Below the pieces are notes generated by a model. The model saw only the letters and a program-made list of their open reading frames with translations. It did not search any database and was not told where the DNA came from. Position numbers and translations under genes: made by a program. This document shows positions 33,000 to 40,779 of a stretch of 64,000 nucleotides of DNA, piece after piece (position 1 is the first letter of the stretch; each line of letters starts with the position of its first letter). Origin of the DNA: Shewanella maritima (lineage in GTDB: Bacteria > Pseudomonadota > Gammaproteobacteria > Enterobacterales > Shewanellaceae); NCBI RefSeq assembly GCF_004295345.1, contig NZ_CP036200.1, positions 2,161,001 through 2,225,000 on the forward strand. Direction: 5' to 3'.

Positions 33000-33848
33000 A
33001 TGTCGCGTATTAGTACTCAAATTGTCTTAAACCTTATTGCCACACTGGTGATTTACCTAGCCACTAGCCCTTTAGCTCTGGCCAATGAGCATCAATTAAC
33101 AAGCAACAGTAATAAACACTCACAGCATAAGCATCTACAACACCAGCACTTAGAAAATAAGCACGAAATGCCTATCAGCATGGGCTTACATGGCATGTTA
33201 CTGTTCGCCAATGATGCGGGTATTTACGCATCCCATTTGCCTATGTTCCATGCTCCTCATAACGCCCAAGTGGTGTTTAAGCTGAGCTTTACAGACAACG
33301 GTCTCAATCAACAGCTACACAAACAGCTTGCGCAAACCAACCAGGTTTGGACTATCGTGCCGCAAAAGTTTGATCTTGCGCGATTAGCGCCTAATTCCGC
33401 CGAGCCAATGACACAATTAACCCTTGATGTAGTACAAGGACACTTTGAGCGTGGCGGCAACAAGCAGCACTCACAGGTAACAGCGACTATCGACAATATG
33501 CTGTTGTTTAACGTTCTTGATATGACGCAAGGCAAACCAAAACCTACTCGCGCAAACTATATCGCCATTGGTAACAACGCAGATGCAAGCAGCTTTTTCT
33601 ACATTAAACACCTACAAAGCCGCCCAGATGCAGACCAACTAGTGCGTGTATCAAGCAATGGCGCTGAGCTGCCAGCACAAGTCTCAATTAACCTCAGCAA
33701 AGAGCAGCTACACGCAAGCGCCAAAGAGCTACAGCAAGCCCTGACTAACACCAACACCAACACCAACACCAACACCAACACCAACACCAACACCAACAAC
33801 ACTGTAAACATTGAGCCGATTTACCTAGAGCTAAACGAGTTACGCTGA
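33000..33848 (+). CDS. Exported His-rich protein with an Asn-Thr repeat
   Basis: 282-residue protein of unknown function. The signal peptide ends LALA near residue 28. A His-rich mature N-terminus follows (HSQHKHLQHQHLENKHE), likely to bind metal. The middle contains MLLFANDAGIYASHLPMFHAPHNAQ, a recurring kind of periplasmic domain that I cannot name. Near residue 250 an (Asn-Thr)n run of about 20 residues is coded by a hexanucleotide repeat. GGAG precedes the ATG. The stop overlaps the amidotransferase start by one base, so the two are translationally coupled. Confidence 0.75.
   Translation: MSRISTQIVLNLIATLVIYLATSPLALANEHQLTSNSNKHSQHKHLQHQHLENKHEMPISMGLHGMLLFANDAGIYASHLPMFHAPHNAQVVFKLSFTDNGLNQQLHKQLAQTNQVWTIVPQKFDLARLAPNSAEPMTQLTLDVVQGHFERGGNKQHSQVTATIDNMLLFNVLDMTQGKPKPTRANYIAIGNNADASSFFYIKHLQSRPDADQLVRVSSNGAELPAQVSINLSKEQLHASAKELQQALTNTNTNTNTNTNTNTNTNNTVNIEPIYLELNELR
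33747..33800 (+). repeat. Hexanucleotide tandem repeat inside the His-rich gene
   Basis: Eight AACACC units and one AACAAC. A 6-bp unit keeps the frame, so slippage would change the length of the Asn-Thr linker without stopping translation. Confidence 0.95.
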
Positions 33849-34600
33849 TGAATAGGTCGATTCTAGTCATTCAACACCATAGCGCCGAAGGGCCTGGGCG
33901 GATTAAGGATTGGGCACAACAAAGTGGTGTTAAGCTTGATTGCGTCATGGCAGATAGCTTTTTCTCGCCAGCGCCTACTCTCGACCAAGTAATTGAACAG
34001 GTAATCGAACAGGTAGCTCAACAATTGGCGAGCCGAATAATAAAGGATTACCTCGCCGTGGTGATCCTTGGCGGGCCGATGAATGTTGAGGATAACCCGC
34101 AGTGGATGGCAGTTGAACGACAAGTTATTGCGAGGCTAATCGCCCACAAACAGCCAATCATTGCTATATGCCTTGGTGCGCAGTTGGTTGCCAGTGAACT
34201 AGGGGCAACCGTTTATGCGCTTGAGCAAGCTGAAAATGGCTGGCAGTCAGTAAACTTGATCAGCGATACACCCACACATTTAATGGTGCCGCAGTGGCAT
34301 GAACAAGGCTTTGAATTTAGCGAATCGCAACTTTCCGAACATTCGCTACAAATTCTCGCCAGCTCAAGCGCTTGTAAGCAGCAAATCTACCAAAATAGCC
34401 ATATTCTCGGCATCCAGTTTCATCCCGAGTGGGATACGCAGCAAATGCATGCCTTACAACAGGCATTTTCCGATGTGTGCCCGTTTAATACCGCGGAGCT
34501 TGATGAGAGTGAGCTTGATGACAATGACCAATACAAACAAAACCAGCAACAACTCGCCCACTGGCTGTTCAATAAGCTCGATGAACGGCTTACGCGTTAG
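33848..34600 (+). CDS. Class I glutamine amidotransferase-like protein
   Basis: 250-residue stand-alone GATase1 domain. Nucleophile elbow AICLGAQLVA (Cys near residue 106), and the catalytic His-Glu pair in GIQFHPEWD near residue 196. It resembles GMP-synthase-like amidotransferases and gamma-glutamyl hydrolases of unknown substrate. It has an acidic linker (DESELDDNDQ) near the C terminus. It overlaps the His-rich protein gene by one base (TGATG). Cytoplasmic, so the link with its exported partner is not obvious. Confidence 0.85.
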   Translation: MNRSILVIQHHSAEGPGRIKDWAQQSGVKLDCVMADSFFSPAPTLDQVIEQVIEQVAQQLASRIIKDYLAVVILGGPMNVEDNPQWMAVERQVIARLIAHKQPIIAICLGAQLVASELGATVYALEQAENGWQSVNLISDTPTHLMVPQWHEQGFEFSESQLSEHSLQILASSSACKQQIYQNSHILGIQFHPEWDTQQMHALQQAFSDVCPFNTAELDESELDDNDQYKQNQQQLAHWLFNKLDERLTR

Positions 34601-34715
34601 CTGCAAAATACAAACCGTTAAATAAGCCAATCTACTTCTGAAAAACGCCGTCTTGTATTAGCCCCACTAAAAAAGGGCGCTCTAAGCTAGCCATAAACTA
34701 CTTTAGCTTCTAGAA

Positions 34716-34800
34716 GCGATGAGATTTAAAGCCTTTGAAGACATGGATGTTTTCGTAGAGCCCACAGGATGTGTTCACGGCGTGCTTTAAATCTCATTGC
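34716..34800. repeat. Dispersed palindromic repeat, copy A
   Basis: 85 bp with end repeats GCGATGAGATTTAAAGC / GCTTTAAATCTCATTGC (16 of 17 paired) and a centre containing ACATGGATGTTTTCGT and GTGTTCACGGCGTG. Copy B lies at 54530-54629. Confidence 0.9.
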
Positions 34801-34845
34801 CTAGCAGGAAAACCATGTATGAATTCAGCGTAAAATAGGCTAGAA

Positions 34846-34884
34846 AAAACCACTCACGATGACTTTCGGAGTGGTTTTGTTTTA
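34846..34884. terminator. Terminator between palindromic repeat and transposase gene
   Basis: AAAACCACTC / GAGTGGTTTT stem with A and T flanks. It can end the leftward transposase transcript. Confidence 0.85.
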
Positions 34885-34907
34885 AGAACGAATAGCTTAA
34901 CTAAGCA

Positions 34908-35897
34908 CTACTTAAGCCCCATCACCTCAACGGCTGTGCGCCCTAGTGTATAACGGCCTGATATCGACTGATTGTGGTTGTAATCTTCACACCATAACTG
35001 CAACTGAGCGTTTAGCTGCTCAATGCTCTCAATCATATTGGCTTTTAAAAATGGCTCGTAAAACTCGTTAAATGCCTGAGTTTGAAAACGCGCTGCAAGA
35101 CCATTCACCACTGGGCCGTTATATGCACGCATTTGCACATGGCTAATATTCAGCGCTTCTAGCGCATCTTTAAACGGCGCGGCTTTCCTGCCAGAGAATT
35201 CAGTACCACGGTCGGTAAGAATGGTGTTGATGTCAATCTTATGCTCGCGATACCAAGGCAAAACCTGTTGCTGTAAAAACTTAACCGCAGCACTAGAGTC
35301 CGCCTCAGTTGAAATCCACGCATGGGCATACTGGCTGTAACCATCGACAAACGTGTGCTGGTACAACTCACCCAAAGGCGCAATATCGCCCAGTGCATAG
35401 GTATCCTGCACGCAAGTGTCACCGGGAGACAAACAATCAAAAATAGGATCAGCGGGGTCGATTTGATGCAACTGCTCATATTGCTGAGCAGCATCATCAC
35501 CCTTTTGCAGCGCCTTTGCATGCAAGGCAATGAGGCGATTCTTCTTGGTCTCTAAATTATGTCGGACCCAAATGGTACGCACACCACTGGCAGAAATAGG
35601 GCAACCTCTTGCTGTCAGAATTTCTGCCGCCTTTGCCTGGCCATAATTTGGGTAATCGAGGGCGATTTCAATGACCTGCTCTTCTACCTCTGGTGACAGA
35701 CGATTCTTAATCGCAGGCTTTTTTCGAGATAGATTCTTCAGGCCACGCTCGCCTGCAGTTTGATATTGTTTCTTAAAACGGTAATAGCTGTCTCGGCTGT
35801 AGCCCATGATTTCACAGGCTTTACTGATGCTACCTAGCTCCTCAGCCAATTGAAGCAAAGCTAACTTACTGCGAATTTCGTTACTCTTAGCACTCAT
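34908..35897 (-). CDS. IS481-like DDE transposase, probably lacking the catalytic Glu
   Basis: 329 residues from the ATG at 35897. N-terminal helix-turn-helix (LLQLAEELGSISKACEIMGY, then SRDSYYRFKK), a second HTH domain, and an rve integrase core. The first Asp is in CVQDTYAL and the second in ILTDRGTEF. The place of the third acidic residue reads NGLAARFQT, where IS481/IS3 relatives have NGKAERF, so the Glu appears to be Ala. I find no terminal inverted repeats or target duplication around it. It may be a dead or domesticated copy. A TTG or ATG further upstream (35921) is possible. Confidence 0.8.
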   Translation of the reverse strand: MSAKSNEIRSKLALLQLAEELGSISKACEIMGYSRDSYYRFKKQYQTAGERGLKNLSRKKPAIKNRLSPEVEEQVIEIALDYPNYGQAKAAEILTARGCPISASGVRTIWVRHNLETKKNRLIALHAKALQKGDDAAQQYEQLHQIDPADPIFDCLSPGDTCVQDTYALGDIAPLGELYQHTFVDGYSQYAHAWISTEADSSAAVKFLQQQVLPWYREHKIDINTILTDRGTEFSGRKAAPFKDALEALNISHVQMRAYNGPVVNGLAARFQTQAFNEFYEPFLKANMIESIEQLNAQLQLWCEDYNHNQSISGRYTLGRTAVEVMGLK

Positions 35898-36117
35898 AAT
35901 TCTATCTCTCAAAAATCTCACAACGGCTGCATATAGTGCAAAGTCACCTCAGAAAATGAGCTTTGGTAAAAACCGAAAAAGGGTTTAGCTCATTGCATTA
36001 GTTTCTATATAAACATACAAAATATAGAACAACCAACACTATGATCTAAACCACTTTTTTGTAACTTGATGCTAACTTAGTAACTACAGTCACATTTGAA
36101 TACGTACGCGCTCGTAT

Positions 36118-37719
36118 TTACCAGAAGACACCATTAGGGGTATAGCCTAACCATTTGAACCAGGTTTCGCCCATTAAAATACTGACCACCCAACCTATCA
36201 TTAGCATGGTAAAGCCAAACTTAAAGGTGTCACTCAAACTGTAATGATCAGTTGAATAAAGCAATAACGCAGGTTTACTGTTAAATGGCAGTACATAAAC
36301 ATGCTCAATAAGTAGAGCGACCGGAAGCGCCAAGCTCATCACGGGGAAATCAAAACGTTGGGCGATACCTATCGCAATCGGTACGAACAACATGGTACGC
36401 ATGGTTTTCGACTGGAATACCAGCGAGCTTAACAGCATTGCCCCTGTGAGTGCGATGTAGAACACACTAAATGGTGTTTTATCATCTAAGCCAAAGTACT
36501 CCAGACCAAAGTTAACCACTAGGTTGGGTAAATCTGTCTGTTTGAAACCCGCGCCCAAAGTATACGCACCTGCTGAGAACAAGAGTAAATGCCAAGGTAC
36601 GTCGACTTCATTCCAGTTAACCACACCAATGCGCGGCATCAATGCCACAATCGCACCAATAAAGGCCACAGCTGTAGCGCTGACACCGTGGTATTTATCA
36701 GTTGCCCAGAACACCAAAATAGTAATAAAGATAACCAGTGACTTAATTTCGCGCACTGACACCTTGCCCATCTTCAGCAGTTCTTGTTGCAGGCGCTCCA
36801 TACCACCTTCAATTTGTGGCAGTCTTTCCTCTGGCGCGAGTGGGAAGAAAATTCGCGTACCAATCAACCAGCCAACAATAATCATCGCCACCACAATTGG
36901 CAGCGCTACTATCATCCAGTCAGCAAAGAAGAAGCTACCACCAATGGCACCGGCAATTAGGCTTGCAGCCAGTAAATTAGCACCTGAGCCTGTCACGAAG
37001 GCGCCGGCACACAGGTTAATTTGCAGCAAGTTTTGCAACACAAGGTTACGACCAAAATTATTTTTATTATCGCCGCCACGCGCACCATATACAGCCGCAA
37101 TTACCATGAAGATAGGCATTAAGATCGCCGCTTTTGCGGTGGTTGCTGAAATAAATGCTGACAGCACCAGGTTGATCACCATAAAGCTGTAAAAAATAGG
37201 CGTTGCACTGGTACCAAAGCGGCAAATAAACCATAGGGCAAAGCGCTTCGCCGCACCTGATGTCACTAGCATAGACGCAAGCACAAATGACAAGATGTTT
37301 AACCACATAATCTTGTGACCAAGCTGAGCGTAGGCAACTTTCTCTGGTAATACGCCCGTTAGCACCATGGCGATAATCACCATCAATGAGGTCAAGTAGT
37401 TAGGGAATGGCTCAGTAATCCACAAAATGACCGCCGCACAGAAGATAGCCATCATGGCATTACCTTTAGCGCTAAACATTTCTAGGCCGTACTCCTGAAA
37501 GTTGGCCATTGCGGTTTTACTTAGCATCTCAGGGTCAAAGTTAACCAAGAAAGACGCAGGATCTGACATGAGAATACAAGTAAACGCGGCAAGCGCTATC
37601 CAAATACCTGCCCTAGCCAGCCATTGTTCAAAGTTACTTTTACTTCTTACCGGTAGGTTTTCCATCCGATATTGACTCATATCCAATGGGTCTACTTGGG
37701 AGATATTTTCGTTTTTCAT
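36118..37719 (-). CDS. DASS/SLC13-family anion transporter
   Basis: About 533 residues from the ATG at 37719, with 11-12 membrane helices after a 50-residue cytoplasmic N-terminus. ITEPFPNYLTSLMVIIAMVLTG and SAFISATTAKAAILMPIF correspond to the two repeat halves of the divalent anion:sodium symporters, which carry di- and tricarboxylates, sulfate or phosphate. The Na/substrate motif of the first half is degenerate (SATTAK in place of SNT), so the substrate cannot be predicted. An FNR-like box lies 63 bp upstream of the start. It diverges from the CYTH operon and may supply its substrate. Confidence 0.85.
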   Translation of the reverse strand: MKNENISQVDPLDMSQYRMENLPVRSKSNFEQWLARAGIWIALAAFTCILMSDPASFLVNFDPEMLSKTAMANFQEYGLEMFSAKGNAMMAIFCAAVILWITEPFPNYLTSLMVIIAMVLTGVLPEKVAYAQLGHKIMWLNILSFVLASMLVTSGAAKRFALWFICRFGTSATPIFYSFMVINLVLSAFISATTAKAAILMPIFMVIAAVYGARGGDNKNNFGRNLVLQNLLQINLCAGAFVTGSGANLLAASLIAGAIGGSFFFADWMIVALPIVVAMIIVGWLIGTRIFFPLAPEERLPQIEGGMERLQQELLKMGKVSVREIKSLVIFITILVFWATDKYHGVSATAVAFIGAIVALMPRIGVVNWNEVDVPWHLLLFSAGAYTLGAGFKQTDLPNLVVNFGLEYFGLDDKTPFSVFYIALTGAMLLSSLVFQSKTMRTMLFVPIAIGIAQRFDFPVMSLALPVALLIEHVYVLPFNSKPALLLYSTDHYSLSDTFKFGFTMLMIGWVVSILMGETWFKWLGYTPNGVFW

Positions 37720-37781
37720 TATTCTCATTCCCTCAACAAATGATGTTGGGATAACCATACAGATTTTGTTACGACAAAAAG

Positions 37782-37795
37782 CCGATCAAGATCAA
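37782..37795 (-). promoter_or_regulatory. EtrA/FNR-like box upstream of the DASS transporter
   Basis: Read on the minus strand TTGATCTTGATCGG, against TTGAT-N4-ATCAA. The first half-site is perfect and the second has two mismatches. Confidence 0.5.
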
Positions 37796-37908
37796 CAAAA
37801 TAACAATCTAGTTTTATTTAAAAAATATTTTTAAAACAAAACAGCAATAAGCGGAGAAACAAAAAACCATTAAAAATCAGATAAATAAAAACAATTTAAA
37901 CACATCAC

Positions 37909-37967
37909 CTGTAAGAAACTGTAAGATTAGGTTGAAACTAATAATTAAAAATATTGATCTAGATCGA
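37909..37967 (+). promoter_or_regulatory. Promoter region of the CYTH operon: direct repeat plus EtrA/FNR box
   Basis: CTGTAAGAAACTGTAAGATT carries two CTGTAAG copies 10 bp apart. The following GATTAGGTTGAAACTA is repeated upstream of the porin gene (40649-40670). TTGATCTAGATCGA at 37954-37967 matches the EtrA/FNR consensus TTGAT-N4-ATCAA at all but one half-site base and is centred about 80 bp before the ATG, which suits activation when oxygen is low. Confidence 0.7.
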
Positions 37968-38040
37968 GTTTTTTTATCGCTAATCTCATTACTGTAATAA
38001 CGCTCCTATTCAAAACACGTTCAAATGAAGGATTACAAAT

Positions 38041-38676
38041 ATGTCAGAGTTAAAAATCGGTGAGATTTCAAAACCACGCTTCGAGTTCCGTACTTTTGGT
38101 CAAAGCTTTGCTGAGTCAGCAGAGCGTATGGCACGTTTGTCTCAACCCGTACCAGAAAAAGTGTGGCACCGTGAAAGTGACGAGATTTACATTATGTCGC
38201 GCACTAATGACTTAAATAACACTAAAATCCGCGACGGCAAGATGGACATCAAAGCGTATGTTCAAACAGTAGACGGCCTTGAACAGTGGGACCCTAAGCT
38301 AAAAGCGGAATTCCCAATTACTAAAAAGCGCCTGGTTGAAGAAATCTTCCCAGCGTTTATCGTCGACATCCCAGAATTAACACAAGAAGAATACAGCTTC
38401 GACGCCTTTATCGGTCTAATCAACGACCACCCAGACTTACAAGCAGTAAAAATTCACAAAGAACGCTATGGCTACATGGTGAACAACACGATTTGTGAAG
38501 TTGCAAATGTACTGGTAAACGGTGCCAAGATTGTCAGCATTAACAGTGAGTCAACTGAACTTGAAGACATTCAAAAAACCATTAAAGACGTCAAGCTAGA
38601 AGGGGTAGAGAATATTAACTACCTGCAAGCCATCAAGCGTGTGATTGGCATGAAAAACCTGCCACTAGCAAACTAA
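38041..38676 (+). CDS. CYTH-like protein of unknown activity
   Basis: 211 residues, cytoplasmic. The strand pattern resembles the CYTH/triphosphate-tunnel fold: PRFEFRTFG at the start, SDEIYIMSRTNDLNNTKIRD and then MDIKAYV (alternating Arg and Lys facing a tunnel), VKIHKERYGYMV, ICEVANVLVNG and a final helix. The normal ExExK start motif is altered (FEFR). It could bind a nucleotide or polyphosphate rather than hydrolyse it. First gene of a three-gene operon; the next gene, a clear CYTH protein, begins 13 bp later behind AAGGAGG. The fold call is by eye. Confidence 0.6.
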   Translation: MSELKIGEISKPRFEFRTFGQSFAESAERMARLSQPVPEKVWHRESDEIYIMSRTNDLNNTKIRDGKMDIKAYVQTVDGLEQWDPKLKAEFPITKKRLVEEIFPAFIVDIPELTQEEYSFDAFIGLINDHPDLQAVKIHKERYGYMVNNTICEVANVLVNGAKIVSINSESTELEDIQKTIKDVKLEGVENINYLQAIKRVIGMKNLPLAN

Positions 38677-38689
38677 TAAGGAGGCAAAC

Positions 38690-39160
38690 ATGGCACAAGA
38701 AATTGAACGAAAGTATCTGGTAAAAAACGAAGATTTTAAAGCTATCGCAGCTCGCCAAGTGCGTATTATTCAAGGTTACTTAAGCTCAGTACCTGAGCGC
38801 ACAGTACGCGTACGCGTTAAGGGCGACAAAGGCTTCTTAACCATTAAAGGTATTGGTAATGAGTCTGGCGCGTCACGCTACGAGTGGGAAAGCGAAATCC
38901 CAGTAGCAGAAGCACAAGATCTACTTAAAATCTGCGAGCCAGGCGTAATCGATAAAACCCGCTATTTAGTTGAATACGAAGGTCATATTTTTGAGGTAGA
39001 TGAATTCTACCAAAGCAATGAAGGCCTAGTAGTTGCCGAAGTTGAACTACAAAGCGAAGATCAACAAGTGAACAAGCCAAGCTGGTTAGGTGAAGAAGTC
39101 ACTGGTGATGCCCGCTACTACAATTCAATGCTTATGAAACAGCCTTACACTAGCTGGTAA
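38690..39160 (+). CDS. CYTH-domain protein, inorganic triphosphatase-like
   Basis: 156 residues covering a single CYTH domain. The signature EIERKYLV begins at residue 4 (ExExK), followed by GYLSSVPERTVRVRVKGDKG, FLTIKG, RYEWESEIP, TRYLVEYEGHIFEVDEF and VVAEVEL, which give the tunnel's Arg, Lys and Glu residues. Bacterial relatives hydrolyse triphosphate or act as adenylate cyclases of class IV; short bacterial forms like this are usually triphosphatases. AAGGAGG precedes the ATG. Second gene of the operon. Confidence 0.88.
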   Translation: MAQEIERKYLVKNEDFKAIAARQVRIIQGYLSSVPERTVRVRVKGDKGFLTIKGIGNESGASRYEWESEIPVAEAQDLLKICEPGVIDKTRYLVEYEGHIFEVDEFYQSNEGLVVAEVELQSEDQQVNKPSWLGEEVTGDARYYNSMLMKQPYTSW

Positions 39161-39166
39161 GCACTG

Positions 39167-40495
39167 ATGTCATTGTCGCTTTCTCAGGCCGATCAGTACC
39201 ATCTGAGCATTAAGACGGATTTTTCCCCTGCCGTTAAACATGCTCAACTCAAGGTACACTTTTTTCTTCCCACTCGATTGGCTGAGAATAGCGACATGCT
39301 CAACCCGCATGGCTTTTACCATGCACTCATGCACAAGCAGTTACTCACCTCCACTACACCGCCAAGCATTGAGGCGATGCGTCAGGCGTTGTTAGCCATT
39401 AAGCAAACCGCTTATGCCCAAGCGCAAGACAATGTACAGCGCTATCGCAAAGCTTTATCGCATTTTATTACCGATTTACGCATCTTATTGCTTAGTGCAT
39501 CCACCAGCGAGCTAAAGCAGTTTGATGAACTGATTCAGTCATTTATTTCGATACATGACAATGAAGCTAATTTAACTGATGTCAGGCTATACAAACTCAG
39601 CCTGCACCAGATGAGCTACTACTATTATCAAGCACTATTGCGCGAGCAAAAAGCCACGCCATCTTGCGAACTAGAAAACTTAATTGCTAAATACACCGAA
39701 CTAGCGCAGCAACAGCAAATTAAGTTACACCATGAGTCTGAACATGGCCGCGAGCGCCTACTTAACAAGTTGCACCTCGGGCGAAAGGTTATCCACAGCC
39801 CTTATAAAGTCAGCAGCAAAATGCTTAAAAACGGTCAAGTCGCCGAGCAACTGATATTTGGTGTGGCTGCCGCCCTTGCCATGGCATTTGCTACCGCTGT
39901 TGCATTTGCCACCCAAAAAATATTTGGCAATTTTTCTACGCCTTTTTTCTTCTCACTGGTGCTGTCTTACATTTTCAAAGACCGTATCAAGGAGCTAGGC
40001 CGACAGTACCTATTACAGCAGTTCTCTTCCAAATACTTTCAGCATCATTTTCGCCTGTATCAAGGTAATAGTAAGCACCTGATTGTGGACGTAAAAGAAA
40101 GTTTCTTCAGGCAATCAAGCCGCAAATTGCCTAAAGCACTCCAAGCGGTGTTAAAACACCGACCTTTAAATGAATTTAGTGACAAAGCCCATTGGGTTTA
40201 TCAACGCCGTTACTTTTTCAGTACTTATAAACGCAAACAAAAAACAGAAAAGTTTACAGATGAACTGACAATAAACTTAAGCAAATCGTTAAGGGCGTTA
40301 CCTAAGATTTTAAGTAATCATCATTTCTATGATGCTAAGCAGATAAAGATGATCCCAGTACATAAAACTCACTATCTCTATCTACTTATTAGCCAAGTTA
40401 ATGATGGTAATCCTGAATACGCGCATTTTCGCGTATCGGCAAGCCGCAAGGGAATACATGGAGTTAACAGACTAGACACCAACAAAACTAACTAG
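39167..40495 (+). CDS. Two-helix membrane protein of unknown function
   Basis: 442 residues that I do not recognise. A helical, Gln- and Lys-rich N-terminal half (residues 60-215, possibly coiled) leads to two transmembrane helices at about 228-268 (LIFGVAAALAMAFATAVAFA and FFFSLVLSYIF). A basic C-terminal half (residues 270-430) with strand-like segments follows. There is no signal peptide, so both large parts would face the cytoplasm. It starts 6 bp after the CYTH triphosphatase gene, so co-translation is likely. The pairing of a membrane protein with CYTH proteins recalls, only in outline, the eukaryotic VTC polyphosphate polymerase. Confidence 0.65.
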   Translation: MSLSLSQADQYHLSIKTDFSPAVKHAQLKVHFFLPTRLAENSDMLNPHGFYHALMHKQLLTSTTPPSIEAMRQALLAIKQTAYAQAQDNVQRYRKALSHFITDLRILLLSASTSELKQFDELIQSFISIHDNEANLTDVRLYKLSLHQMSYYYYQALLREQKATPSCELENLIAKYTELAQQQQIKLHHESEHGRERLLNKLHLGRKVIHSPYKVSSKMLKNGQVAEQLIFGVAAALAMAFATAVAFATQKIFGNFSTPFFFSLVLSYIFKDRIKELGRQYLLQQFSSKYFQHHFRLYQGNSKHLIVDVKESFFRQSSRKLPKALQAVLKHRPLNEFSDKAHWVYQRRYFFSTYKRKQKTEKFTDELTINLSKSLRALPKILSNHHFYDAKQIKMIPVHKTHYLYLLISQVNDGNPEYAHFRVSASRKGIHGVNRLDTNKTN

Positions 40496-40648
40496 AAATA
40501 CACCTAAACAGCATTACATTCCTTTTACTGTGCTTATTACCTCCAAAGCACGGACAAGCCTACTTTTGCCTACAGTTTTTGACAATAAAACCAGACATTT
40601 AACTATGAATACCCAATCAAACAAAAAATGTAGAAGTTTTAAATTAAT

Positions 40649-40684
40649 TGTACGATTAAGTTGAAATTAGTAGACATAGATCAA
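40649..40684 (+). promoter_or_regulatory. Second copy of the CYTH-operon promoter elements, upstream of the OprP-like porin
   Basis: TGTACGATTAAGTTGAAATT resembles 37920-37940. TAGACATAGATCAA (40671-40684) aligns with the EtrA/FNR consensus with mismatches at two positions of the left half. The spacing between the two elements is 11 bp shorter than at 37909-37967, one helical turn, so they keep the same face. Confidence 0.6.
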
Positions 40685-40779
40685 GTTTTTTCACAAACAA
40701 TATCTCTACTATTTAGCCATACAGCAGGAACAATTTTTTACACAGCGTTAACACAAGCAGTTACATAAGGATAATTATT

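Noticed and set aside
33747..33800. CRISPR-like array of short repeats
   Set aside because: The unit is 6 bp without spacers and lies in a coding frame; a simple tandem repeat.
36524..37192. 222-codon plus-strand frame
   Set aside because: Lies wholly antisense to the well-supported DASS transporter; low-complexity Ser/Thr/Ile composition typical of a shadow of membrane helices.
37909..37926. PHO box for PhoB before the CYTH operon
   Set aside because: The CTGTAAG repeats are 10 bp apart, not 11, and lack the TCAT core, so I describe it only as a direct repeat.
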